Source of the DNA: JAKPPT01 sp964630305
GTDB taxonomy: Bacteria; Spirochaetota; Spirochaetia; Treponematales; UBA12059
NCBI GenBank assembly: GCA_964630305.1
Contig: CAZVTR010000001.1
Span: 1 to 64,000 of the forward strand
Direction of reading: 5' to 3'
Length of the DNA: 64,000 bases
In this document: positions 44,033 through 51,557 of the stretch, piece after piece
Position numbering within the stretch: the first letter of the stretch is position 1
How the letters are laid out: each line of letters starts with the position of its first letter
The notes under the pieces: generated by a model
Told to the model about the DNA's origin: nothing
Databases searched by the model: none
The model's input: only the letters and a program-made list of their open reading frames with translations
Program-made: the position numbers and the translations under genes

Positions 44033-44524
44033 TTAAAATTCATCAGTGCCTAAAAGCTCTTCTTCCATCTCATCAGCAATTTCTGCAATAAAGTATGAAT
44101 AGTACTTAAGATCATTGTCTTTAACATCAGCGGGAATTTTGGTTGTAAAGTAAATATAGACACCGCTGCTGTCTGCTTCCATAGCCCATGCACCCAGTTT
44201 AAGTGTAGAGTTCTCTTCCATCATTCGATAGATAAGTTCTTCAGGTGGGTAGTCCTCAAGCGCCGCTGCAATTGCATATATTTCGCGAATTTCAATACCG
44301 CGATATGTTTCAGTTTTCGACATTATTGTTACCATGTGAGTGCGATCTGAATTTTCGATTTGAAACGTCACATTGTAATTGCCAGATTTAGATAGCTGAT
44401 AGTTTAATCCTAACCGTTCAAGGCTTTTTTTGACTCGCGGATCGCTTGTTGCCGATTGTGCTGTGAGCATACTGAGAGCAATGATAAAAATAAATGATAC
44501 GAACAATATTTTACGATTGCGCAT
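44033..44524 (-). CDS. Exported protein, possibly YbjN-like
   Basis: A 163-aa protein with signal peptide (about 1-22, ending MLTAQ) and a compact alpha/beta domain: LERLGLNYQLSKSGNYNVTF, then ALEDYPPEELIYRMMEEN and GVYIYFTTKIP. The order of strands and helices recalls the YbjN/type III chaperone fold, but that is a guess from pattern. The acidic C terminus reads EMEEELLGTDEF. The ribosome site AAGGAGG is strong. It lies 152 bp downstream of the next gene on the same strand. Confidence 0.7.
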   Translation of the reverse strand: MRNRKILFVSFIFIIALSMLTAQSATSDPRVKKSLERLGLNYQLSKSGNYNVTFQIENSDRTHMVTIMSKTETYRGIEIREIYAIAAALEDYPPEELIYRMMEENSTLKLGAWAMEADSSGVYIYFTTKIPADVKDNDLKYYSYFIAEIADEMEEELLGTDEF

Positions 44525-44676
44525 TTTGACCTCCTTGCAATCTTATTACAGTAGCGTGTTCGCCTTTCAGTTTACTCGTATTCAATAATTGAATTTTAGT
44601 AGAAACAAAATAGACGAAAGCACTGGCTTTATTATTAGTCTATAACATTGCTGATAAAAAACAATAGCAATTGCAT

Positions 44677-45981
44677 TTAATTATGCAAAACAAGTACAAG
44701 TTCGAGTTTTTGCAGTTCCGGTATGCCTGCTTCAGGAGCCTGACTAAATTGGCAATATCCGCTCATACTGCCTGCTATAAATGGTATAGAAATTCCTGGA
44801 TTAAAATACAGCATACAGCCATGAGTATCCCACAGATGTTTTATTTTAATGCTCAACGTTATGAACTGTTTATATTCAAGTAGCCCTGTAATTGAAAACA
44901 TATCAGCTTGTGCATCAATTGTTTTCCAATTAGTTGCTAGTGAAATGAGGAGTTGTTTGCTCTGGCCTATAGTTTTTGACTGTTTTTGGAATACAGTAGG
45001 TCGAAATTCGAGAGAAGATATTAGATTCACTACATGTGTTGTTTGTGATTCAGCGAGTTCGAGTGATAGTTTTCCTTTCAGAGCAAAGCTATTACAATCT
45101 AACGATCCGCCATACGTTTGTTCTGGTGCATCGAAAAGTGATTTCTGGGTATGATTGAGCCAAACAGTACCAGAAACAATTGATTTAGGAAAAAGTACTG
45201 TTTTTAAAAAAAGTGCAATAATCGAAAAATCTGTCAAATTGGGTGTATAGTAAGCTCCATTTGAAAATGCTGTATCTGCTGTTATTGTTGCTATCGTAAA
45301 ATTGATAATGCTATACGCGCGTATAAACCAGCCAAAGCTATTATCGATTCCTCTCCTCAAACCATATATCAGCGCGCAGTTTATCGCAGAACCCTGTGAT
45401 ATGAGCCCCAGCACTGACCATACCGATGGCACAGTGCTGCTATATGTCCATGAATTAGTATCAGGTGCTTGTTTATTGCCATAGGCTGTTAAAAAACGAA
45501 GGACAACAGAGTTTGTGCATGGTGTTTGTATCCATAACCCCGATGTCCAGGGTGTGCTTAATGTATCCTGGGAGCTATATAATGAAAAGAAACCCGCATT
45601 GTGCCCCAATGCATATCCTTTTATAGTACTAGTAAGAGCCGCTGAAAATGCCGATTGTGGACTTTGATATTGTATCGCAGTGCTGGTTGCAGGATTAAAT
45701 AATAGGTAAGCAATACTGGTGTATGCTAACGCTCCTGCTCGAAAACTTGGCAGGCTAAAACTTAGGCTGCCAGAAAATGAACCATCGTCTGTCCTTACAA
45801 TGGAGCAGTAGGTGGAAAAAAATTGTTCTTTTATTTTGATTTCGTTATACAGGGTACATGCATTGTCATATAGAGCGGTGGTCTTTGTTTTCCATACAAG
45901 TTCGGAAACCTCCTGGCTCCTAGCATAACGCCCCACGAGTGCGAATGCCAGTAAAACCAGGATTTTGTTGAAGCGTTTCAT
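44677..45981 (-). CDS. Exported protein, probable outer membrane beta-barrel
   Basis: I do not recognise a family. The 434-aa product has a signal peptide (about 1-22: MKRFNKILVLLAFALVGRYA, then RSQ). The mature part has alternating hydrophobic and polar residues, is rich in S, T, Y, F and N, and is nearly free of long helices. It ends KLELVLVLHN, an amphipathic last strand without the usual aromatic residue. That fits a barrel or a large periplasmic beta protein. No lipobox. Transcribed toward the YbjN-like gene. Confidence 0.65.
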   Translation of the reverse strand: MKRFNKILVLLAFALVGRYARSQEVSELVWKTKTTALYDNACTLYNEIKIKEQFFSTYCSIVRTDDGSFSGSLSFSLPSFRAGALAYTSIAYLLFNPATSTAIQYQSPQSAFSAALTSTIKGYALGHNAGFFSLYSSQDTLSTPWTSGLWIQTPCTNSVVLRFLTAYGNKQAPDTNSWTYSSTVPSVWSVLGLISQGSAINCALIYGLRRGIDNSFGWFIRAYSIINFTIATITADTAFSNGAYYTPNLTDFSIIALFLKTVLFPKSIVSGTVWLNHTQKSLFDAPEQTYGGSLDCNSFALKGKLSLELAESQTTHVVNLISSLEFRPTVFQKQSKTIGQSKQLLISLATNWKTIDAQADMFSITGLLEYKQFITLSIKIKHLWDTHGCMLYFNPGISIPFIAGSMSGYCQFSQAPEAGIPELQKLELVLVLHN

Positions 45982-46036
45982 ACGCTATTTTTCACTTAAG
46001 AAAAGCGCTATGCATGCAGTCATTTTGAAACAGCGC

Positions 46037-46065
46037 TTGACGTTTAATGTAAAAAATATTATATA
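46037..46065 (+). promoter_or_regulatory. Promoter for the glutaredoxin gene
   Basis: TTGACG (46037-46042), 17 bp, TATATA (46060-46065), within an extremely AT-rich tract. The gene starts 30 bp later. Confidence 0.55.
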
Positions 46066-46094
46066 TAATAAAAACAATATATAAGGAGTTTGAG

Positions 46095-46322
46095 ATGGCA
46101 GTTTCGGTATACACAACACCTACATGCAGTTATTGCCGCATGGTAAAAGACTGGCTTAAAGCACGGAATGTACGCTTTGATGAGTACAATGTTGCGAGCG
46201 ATCCAAGAAAAGCAGAAGAAATGGTACGAAAATCGGGTCAGATGGGTGTTCCGGTAACGGATATCAATGGAAGAATTATAATTGGCTTTAATACTGCTGA
46301 GCTTGAACGTGCGCTCAGATAG
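46095..46322 (+). CDS. Glutaredoxin-like thiol-disulfide protein
   Basis: A 75-aa thioredoxin-fold protein with active site C11-S-Y-C14, cis-proline motif GVPVTDINGRIIIGF and the short NrdH/glutaredoxin length. It would reduce disulfides; the electron donor is not clear from sequence. NrdH-type proteins feed ribonucleotide reductases, but this gene is not near nrdJ. AAGGAG is six bases upstream of the region before the ATG. It has its own promoter and a long terminator. Confidence 0.9.
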   Translation: MAVSVYTTPTCSYCRMVKDWLKARNVRFDEYNVASDPRKAEEMVRKSGQMGVPVTDINGRIIIGFNTAELERALR

Positions 46323-46342
46323 TTTTAGGTATTGCATGGGAT

Positions 46343-46390
46343 AAAAACAAGAGGCTGTCAAAATACATCCATTGACAGCCTCTTGTTTTT
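46343..46390. terminator. Long bidirectional terminator
   Basis: A 19-bp perfect stem (46343-46361 with 46372-46390) with A5 and T5 ends and a 10-nt loop. It lies between the convergent glutaredoxin gene and the acidic-protein gene and serves both strands. Confidence 0.95.
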
Positions 46391-46402
46391 AGTAATTGCT
46401 AC

Positions 46403-46696
46403 TTATTCATCATAATCATCATCAAAGTCTAAATCTTCATCCTCGTCATAGTCAAAATCATCGTCTTCATCATCAAAATCTTCGTCGTCTTCATCGTCTT
46501 CGAAGTCTTCATCATCTTCATCAAAGTCATCAAAGTCATCATCTTCATCAAGATCTTCGTCATCAAAGTCTTCGTCATAATCTTCGTCGAAATCATCATC
46601 AAAATCACCAAACATATACAAAGGAAGTTTTTCCTCAGATTCCTGTTGTGTATATGTCTGTAATTCCAATTCCAATTCATTAAGAGCAGTATTCAT
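46403..46696 (-). CDS. Extremely acidic small protein
   Basis: A 97-aa protein. The first 30 residues (MNTALNELELELQTYTQQES then EEKLPLYMFG) are a short amphipathic part. The last 67 residues contain only D, E, F, Y and L: 53 of 67 are acidic, with F/Y/L spaced every three to seven residues. I know no family. The gene looks real: it has a promoter match (46754-46783), a ribosome site AGGGGG eight bases upstream and a strong terminator 12 bases after the stop. The RNA polymerase delta subunit also has a D/E tail but has a folded 90-aa domain before it, absent here. DNA mimicry, metal or polyamine binding are possible guesses. Confidence 0.75.
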   Translation of the reverse strand: MNTALNELELELQTYTQQESEEKLPLYMFGDFDDDFDEDYDEDFDDEDLDEDDDFDDFDEDDEDFEDDEDDEDFDDEDDDFDYDEDEDLDFDDDYDE

Positions 46697-46753
46697 AATT
46701 TCCCCCTATGCGTGTTATGGAATGATTATTTGCAACCATCTCTGTATATTGGA

Positions 46754-46783
46754 AATCTAAAAGACGAATTGCAATTATGTCAA
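46754..46783 (-). promoter_or_regulatory. Promoter for the acidic-protein gene
   Basis: On the minus strand TTGACA (46778-46783), 18 bp, TAGATT (46754-46759), about 58 bp before the ATG. Confidence 0.5.
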
Positions 46784-47051
46784 CTAGAATTTTCATTTTT
46801 TTTGATTTTTTTTCGAATTTTAATATTTTTGGTATTCACTAGTTTTCATATCCGTCTCTTGAGTTTCCACTATCCTTTATCAGGTGTAACTGATGATTAC
46901 AGTATAGTCAAGCAGTATGTCAGATTGCGCTTAAAAATTGCTTGACAACTCACCATATATAATAAAGAATACTAGTAAGCGTATGGGGCTTAGCCAGTAC
47001 TGGTATCGACATATACTGGTAAATTTACAACGTGTCAAGGAGATTTGCTCC
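46784..47051. other. Spacer between the acidic-protein gene and spoVG
   Basis: No gene is supported here. It holds a T-rich tract (46792-46840), then TTGACA at 46942-46947 with an AT-rich -10 region (TATAAT at only 10 bp, AAGAAT at 17 bp), and the spoVG ribosome site AAGGAG (47037-47042). The spoVG leader would be about 75 nt. Confidence 0.5.
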
Positions 47052-47336
47052 ATGGATATTACTGATATTCGTATACGACGGGTTACAACAGAAGGCAAAT
47101 TAAAGGCTTACGTAACAGTAACTTTTGACAATTGCTTTGTCATCCACAATGTAAAAGTAATTGAAGGTAAATCGAGTTTATTTATTGCTATGCCAAGCAG
47201 GAAAACCAAAAATGGCGAGTACAAAGACATAGCACATCCCATTTGCCCGGATTTCAGGGAAAAACTGCAAAACGAAATCCTAAAAGCGTATAGCTCTGCT
47301 GATACAGCAATAGCAACTGATGAAGACGAGGATTGA
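47052..47336 (+). CDS. spoVG: SpoVG nucleic-acid-binding regulator
   Basis: A 94-aa protein that matches SpoVG along its length: MDITDIRIRRV, LKAYVTVTFDNCFVIHNVKV, FIAMPSRKTKNGEYKDIAHPI. In Borrelia and Gram-positive bacteria SpoVG binds DNA and RNA and modulates gene expression. The C terminus is acidic (ATDEDED). The open frame begins 38 codons earlier, but the conserved start and the AAGGAG nine bases upstream fix the ATG at 47052. It is followed by tRNA-Gln and rplY. Confidence 0.95.
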   Translation: MDITDIRIRRVTTEGKLKAYVTVTFDNCFVIHNVKVIEGKSSLFIAMPSRKTKNGEYKDIAHPICPDFREKLQNEILKAYSSADTAIATDEDED

Positions 47337-47387
47337 GTTTTTCCGTTTTAGAACTTTGAAAATACCATACAAAGCAGTCTATACCTG

Positions 47388-47416
47388 ATGACAAAGTTTT
47401 AATAATAGTGTATAGT
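47388..47416 (+). promoter_or_regulatory. Promoter of tRNA-Gln
   Basis: ATGACA (47388-47393), 17 bp, TATAGT (47411-47416), 33 bp before the tRNA. No terminator is seen after the tRNA, so rplY may be read from the same promoter. Confidence 0.6.
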
Positions 47417-47449
47417 GCATCCGCAATCATGCAAGTCGCACTTGCTTCT

Positions 47450-47521
47450 TGGGACGTCGACAAGTGGTAAGTCAGCGGGTTTTGGTTCCGCGATTCGCAG
47501 GTTCGAATCCTGCCGTCCCAA
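47450..47521 (+). tRNA. tRNA-Gln (TTG anticodon)
   Basis: A 72-nt cloverleaf. Acceptor TGGGACG (47450-47456) pairs with CGTCCCA (47514-47520). The anticodon stem GCGGG/TCCGC encloses a loop with TTG, and the T arm contains GGTTCGAATCC. Discriminator A47521; CCA not encoded. It begins with T pairing A, a usual glutamine tRNA feature. Confidence 0.95.
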
Positions 47522-47600
47522 ATTAACAGTTTTTGTATACAAACAGTTCCCAGTATGAGAACGATGAGAGCGTTATTAGGTGTGAGAGAGGTTTATAAAC

Positions 47601-48239
47601 ATGGAACAAATTACATTACAAGCATCAAAACGAACAGTATCAACAAAAGGTGCTTTGAATACAATGCGCAGGGACGGTAAAGTGCCCGCTGTTATGTATA
47701 ACCAGCATGGGAAATCGGAGCCGCTTGCAGTAAATTTAAGAGAGTTTACTAAAGTTTCTCGCGAAATTTCAGAAAGCTCAATAGTTACTCTTCTTATCGA
47801 TGGTAAGGAACATAGCTGTTTTGTAAAAGACCGCCAGCTCGATCTGCTTACCGGAAATCTTATCCATATTGATTTTTTTGAAGTTGAAAAGAATGCTGTT
47901 GTACACGTACGTGTTCCGCTCCATTTTGTGGGCACAGCACCTGGCATCAAATTAGGCGGAATCTTTGAAAGCCCTGTGCACGAAGTTGAAGTAAGTGCTC
48001 TCCCGGGAGATATCCCGCAGCACATCGAGGTTGATGTTTCTAATCTCAATGTTAATGAAGCAATTCATGTTAAGGATATAAAAGTAAACAGTAAAGTTAA
48101 GCTGTTAAGCGCTCCTGATATGGTAGTAGCAACTATTAAGTACGCAAAGCATGAAGCAGCTGCTGCTACCGCAGAGGCTGCACCTGCTGCCGAAGCTGCT
48201 TCAACAGCAGAACCAGCTGCATCAGCAGAAAAGAAATAA
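47601..48239 (+). CDS. rplY: 50S ribosomal protein L25 (Ctc form)
   Basis: A 212-aa 5S rRNA-binding protein of the long CTC/TL5 type. The L25 domain (about 1-90) begins EQITLQASKRTVSTKGALN and contains GKVPAVMYNQHG. The second beta domain (to about 185) has VHVRVPLHFVGTAPGIKLGG, quoted up to 20 residues, and SALPGDIPQHIEVDVS. The alanine/glutamate-rich tail (AAATAEAAPAAEAASTAEPA) is low-complexity and common in this group. The usual downstream pth gene is not present; tilS follows. Confidence 0.95.
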   Translation: MEQITLQASKRTVSTKGALNTMRRDGKVPAVMYNQHGKSEPLAVNLREFTKVSREISESSIVTLLIDGKEHSCFVKDRQLDLLTGNLIHIDFFEVEKNAVVHVRVPLHFVGTAPGIKLGGIFESPVHEVEVSALPGDIPQHIEVDVSNLNVNEAIHVKDIKVNSKVKLLSAPDMVVATIKYAKHEAAAATAEAAPAAEAASTAEPAASAEKK

Positions 48240-48263
48240 CCAGAACTATTGTTGTAAACTATC

Positions 48264-48296
48264 AGGCTGTCCCATACTGGACAGCCTTTGTTTTTT
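48264..48296 (+). terminator. Terminator of rplY
   Basis: AGGCTGTCC (48264-48272) and GGACAGCCT (48279-48287), a perfect 9-bp stem with a 6-nt loop, followed by TTG and TTTTTT. Confidence 0.9.
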
Positions 48297-48324
48297 GTTC
48301 CACTATTAGAATTAGATTAGATTC

Positions 48325-49695
48325 ATGAGACAAACTATTGATGCAACATTGCAATCATTTTTTTCCCAACGATCAGTACGTTCGCTCTTAGTTGCGTATT
48401 CAGGAGGTCCTGATTCTGCAGCGCTTATCCACGCGCTCTGGCGTCTCAATAAGGAGTTCCTCCACTGTTCATTAAAAGCATGCTGGATCAACCATACACT
48501 GAGACCGGCTGAAGAAATGGCAGAAGAACAGCGCTTAGTTGAGCATTTTATGGATAGTCTCAGTATTCCCCTCATTGTTGTAACAGCACAAGCTGGTGAA
48601 ATCGAAGCGTATAAGCATGAACTGGGTGTGTCAGGCGGCATTGAAGCTGCAGCGCGTGCATTTCGCTATGAAAAGCTTCATGAAGTAGCAGAACGGGAAC
48701 AGTGTGATAGAATTGCTACCGCACATACTCAGTCTGATGTAATTGAGACACTCATGATGAGATTTATTACCGGTTCTGGCATTGATGGATTGTGCGGAAT
48801 ACCAGAGGAACAGGGATGCATCATTCGACCTTTTCTCACAGTAACACGAAACGATATACTTGAGTATATCAATGCATGGAATATTCCTGTATCACATGAT
48901 TCTACCAATCAAGAAACCGTGTATCTCCGAAATAAGGTACGGCATAAGCTCATACCAGTTGTTACAGAAATTTTCCCTTCAGTAACTGCATCGCTTCTCA
49001 CAGTGCAAAAAAAAGCCCGGTGCGATGCTGATGCTCTCAATACGTATGCAGAGCAGCTCGTGCACATGAGTGATGGAGTCAGCGCTATTGATGCAGAAGG
49101 TTTTACGAGAAGTCCTTTAGCTGTGCAAATTCGCGCATTGTACTTGCTTATGCGTCAGTATAAACAACGTGTTTCTTGGGAGACAATGAAACTACTTGCA
49201 GAGTCCATAGTACAAAAAAGGCAAGCTGCACTTGGAGCATATACGTTTGTTAATAGTGGTTCATATATCAAAATTGTTCAAAATAGTGCAAATAGAGCAT
49301 CAGGCTGTGCTGGCTATATGTTTTCTTGCATGGTGGATAAACCTGGCAGCTTTATGCTTGCTGGGAAATATATACTGGAAATCCAGTTTTCGAATGATAC
49401 ATCCGGTTTACGAAGCGATGCCTGTACTATGCCGCTTATTGTGCGAAGCCGCAAACCTGGTGATGTTATTGTGAGAAAAGAAGGGCACAAAGCGGTGGAT
49501 GAAATCATAGCATCCTGGAATCTCTCGAGGGAACAGGAGCAGCACGTTATAATTGTAGAAGATATAGATGGAATACTTGCTGTCTGGGGTGCACATATAG
49601 GCAAAACTGTAGTTTTCAGGCATAATCCAGATTTGGCAAATTCAAACACTCATGATTATATTACAATTATAATGAAAGGGGTTGATAACGAATAA
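48325..49695 (+). CDS. tilS: tRNA(Ile)-lysidine synthase
   Basis: A 456-aa PP-loop enzyme that attaches lysine to C34 of the CAU-anticodon isoleucine tRNA. SGGPDS near residues 26-31 is the ATP loop. GGIEAAARAFRYEKL, ATAHTQSDVIETLMMR and LRNKVRHKLIP are family motifs. The C-terminal TilS domain has LIVRSRKPGDVI. Essential in most bacteria. The stop TAA shares its last base with the ftsH start (TAATG), a pairing found in many genomes. Confidence 0.95.
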   Translation: MRQTIDATLQSFFSQRSVRSLLVAYSGGPDSAALIHALWRLNKEFLHCSLKACWINHTLRPAEEMAEEQRLVEHFMDSLSIPLIVVTAQAGEIEAYKHELGVSGGIEAAARAFRYEKLHEVAEREQCDRIATAHTQSDVIETLMMRFITGSGIDGLCGIPEEQGCIIRPFLTVTRNDILEYINAWNIPVSHDSTNQETVYLRNKVRHKLIPVVTEIFPSVTASLLTVQKKARCDADALNTYAEQLVHMSDGVSAIDAEGFTRSPLAVQIRALYLLMRQYKQRVSWETMKLLAESIVQKRQAALGAYTFVNSGSYIKIVQNSANRASGCAGYMFSCMVDKPGSFMLAGKYILEIQFSNDTSGLRSDACTMPLIVRSRKPGDVIVRKEGHKAVDEIIASWNLSREQEQHVIIVEDIDGILAVWGAHIGKTVVFRHNPDLANSNTHDYITIIMKGVDNE

Positions 49696-51557
49696 TGCAG
49701 CTTGATGATGATGATAATAATGGAAATACACCGCAAAAAATGACACAAGGTCCTCGCGGCAAAATTTCCCTGTTTTTTTTCCTTGCGTTACTTGGCGTAA
49801 CAGCATGGTTTGTACTTTCTGATGCAAGTAAAGCAAAAACGACAGTGCCATATTCTTCTTTTATGGCATTTGTTCAGGAAGAAAAAGTGTCTTCAGTTAA
49901 GATAGTGGATCAGCTTACTATAGTTTTTAAGGTGACTTCTGCTGAAGGGGAAGCACAGGAATTTAAAACAACCATTCCGTATGTTGATTTAAACCTGCTG
50001 GATAAATTGCAAGAGCATAATGTAAAGGTAGAAGGTGCTATTTCTGGTACGAGTCCCTGGCAAATTCTTTTTGATCTCGTACCATGGGTATTTTTATTAT
50101 TCATAATATGGATGTTTTACAAACAATATCAGGGCAATAATAAGGCATTTACCTTTGGGAAAAGCAGAGCAAAGCTCTATATGGACGACGGCAATAAGAT
50201 AACTTTTAATGATGTTGCCGGTCAGAAAGAAGCAAAATACGAATTAACGGAAGTAGTGGATTACCTTAAAAATCCCCAAAAGTTTGTAAAAATGGGTGCA
50301 AGAATTCCCAAAGGGGTGCTCCTTGTCGGTATGCCAGGCACCGGTAAAACGCTCCTTGCAAAAGCCGTAGCAGGAGAAGCCGGAGTGCCGTTTTTCCATA
50401 TGTCCGGTTCTGATTTTGTCGAGATGTTCGTTGGTGTAGGTGCAAGCCGTGTTCGAGATCTCTTTGAGCAGGGAAGAAAAAATGCACCCTGTATCATTTT
50501 TATAGACGAGCTTGATGCTGTCGGACGGACTCGAGGCGCAGGTCTTGGGGGAGGTCATGATGAACGCGAACAGACGCTCAATCAGATGCTCGTAGAAATG
50601 GATGGATTTGGCACTAAAGACGGTATTATCATTCTTGCAGCAACGAACAGACCCGACGTGCTCGATCCTGCTTTGCTCAGACCCGGTCGTTTTGATCGTC
50701 AGGTTGTTGTTGCAATGCCCGACATTAAAGAACGCGAAGAAATTTTAAAAATACACATGGCAAAAGTACCCATGGGGCCTGATATTGATGTAGAAAAACT
50801 CGCGCGTGCAACTCCCGGCATGAGCGGTGCAGATTTAGCAAATATGGTAAACGAAGCGGCGCTGTTTGCTATCAGGCGCGGTAAAAATAAAGTCGAGATG
50901 CAGGACATGGAAGAAGCTCGCGATAAAGTGCTCATGGGGGTAGCGCGTACTTCAATGGCTATTTCCGAAGAAGATAAACGTGCAACTGCCTACCATGAAT
51001 CCGGACATGCTCTACTTCATTATTATGTCCAACATGCCGATCCTTTACATAAGGTTACGATTATTCCGCGCGGCAGAGCGCTCGGTGTTGCTTTCTCGCT
51101 TCCGGAAAAGGATACCTTTTCTCGGAATAAGGAACAAATACTCGATCAGATGGTGATACTGTACGGTGGGTATGCCGCAGAGGAAATCATTTATTCACAA
51201 ACTACCACCGGTACTGCAAATGATATCAAGCAGGCAACAGCACTGGCGCGGAAGATGGTCTGTGAATGGGGTATGGCAGAAGAAGTAGGGCCTGTGGCAT
51301 ATGGCCAGGAAGATGAACCAATTTTCCTAGGAAAGGAACTTGCCCGGCATAAGGATTATTCAGAAGATACTGCTATGAGAATTGATCGTGCCGTTACACG
51401 AATTCTCAGTGAAGCAAGAAACCGTGCGCTATCCATACTTACTGAACACAAAGACCAGCTCGTAGCCCTTACTGAAGAACTTATCCGTAAGGAGACTTTA
51501 CTTGATGAAGAAATCAGGGCTCTGTTCGGTTTTGAAAAACGTGCTCAGGCTACTTAA
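49695..51557 (+). CDS. ftsH: ATP-dependent zinc metalloprotease FtsH
   Basis: A 620-aa membrane AAA protease that degrades misfolded membrane and regulatory proteins. There are two membrane helices (about 24-42 and 124-142) around a small periplasmic domain. Walker A is GMPGTGKT (212-219) and Walker B IIFIDELDAVG, followed by the second region of homology ATNRPDVLDPALLRPGRFDR, and the zinc site HESGH near residue 435. The N terminus begins with an unusual DDDD run. The last 53 bases overlap the next gene in another frame. Confidence 0.97.
   Translation: MQLDDDDNNGNTPQKMTQGPRGKISLFFFLALLGVTAWFVLSDASKAKTTVPYSSFMAFVQEEKVSSVKIVDQLTIVFKVTSAEGEAQEFKTTIPYVDLNLLDKLQEHNVKVEGAISGTSPWQILFDLVPWVFLLFIIWMFYKQYQGNNKAFTFGKSRAKLYMDDGNKITFNDVAGQKEAKYELTEVVDYLKNPQKFVKMGARIPKGVLLVGMPGTGKTLLAKAVAGEAGVPFFHMSGSDFVEMFVGVGASRVRDLFEQGRKNAPCIIFIDELDAVGRTRGAGLGGGHDEREQTLNQMLVEMDGFGTKDGIIILAATNRPDVLDPALLRPGRFDRQVVVAMPDIKEREEILKIHMAKVPMGPDIDVEKLARATPGMSGADLANMVNEAALFAIRRGKNKVEMQDMEEARDKVLMGVARTSMAISEEDKRATAYHESGHALLHYYVQHADPLHKVTIIPRGRALGVAFSLPEKDTFSRNKEQILDQMVILYGGYAAEEIIYSQTTTGTANDIKQATALARKMVCEWGMAEEVGPVAYGQEDEPIFLGKELARHKDYSEDTAMRIDRAVTRILSEARNRALSILTEHKDQLVALTEELIRKETLLDEEIRALFGFEKRAQAT

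Noticed and set aside
46396..46683. A plus-strand frame rich in histidine and leucine opposite the acidic protein
   Set aside because: It is the mirror of the GAT/GAA codon repeat on the minus strand and has no start signals. The minus-strand gene has promoter, ribosome site and terminator.
46403..46696. Acidic protein as the delta subunit of RNA polymerase
   Set aside because: That subunit has a folded N-terminal domain of about 90 residues before its acidic tail. Here only about 30 residues precede the tail.
46712..46945. A 77-codon frame starting with GTG upstream of spoVG
   Set aside because: It has no ribosome site, crosses the T-rich spacer, gives a hydrophobic composition typical of such tracts, and its end overlaps the presumed spoVG promoter.
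46942..46963. Strong promoter TTGACA plus TATAAT before spoVG
   Set aside because: The two boxes are only 10 bp apart, too close for one polymerase. Weaker -10 choices exist, so I kept this as a note in the spacer entry.
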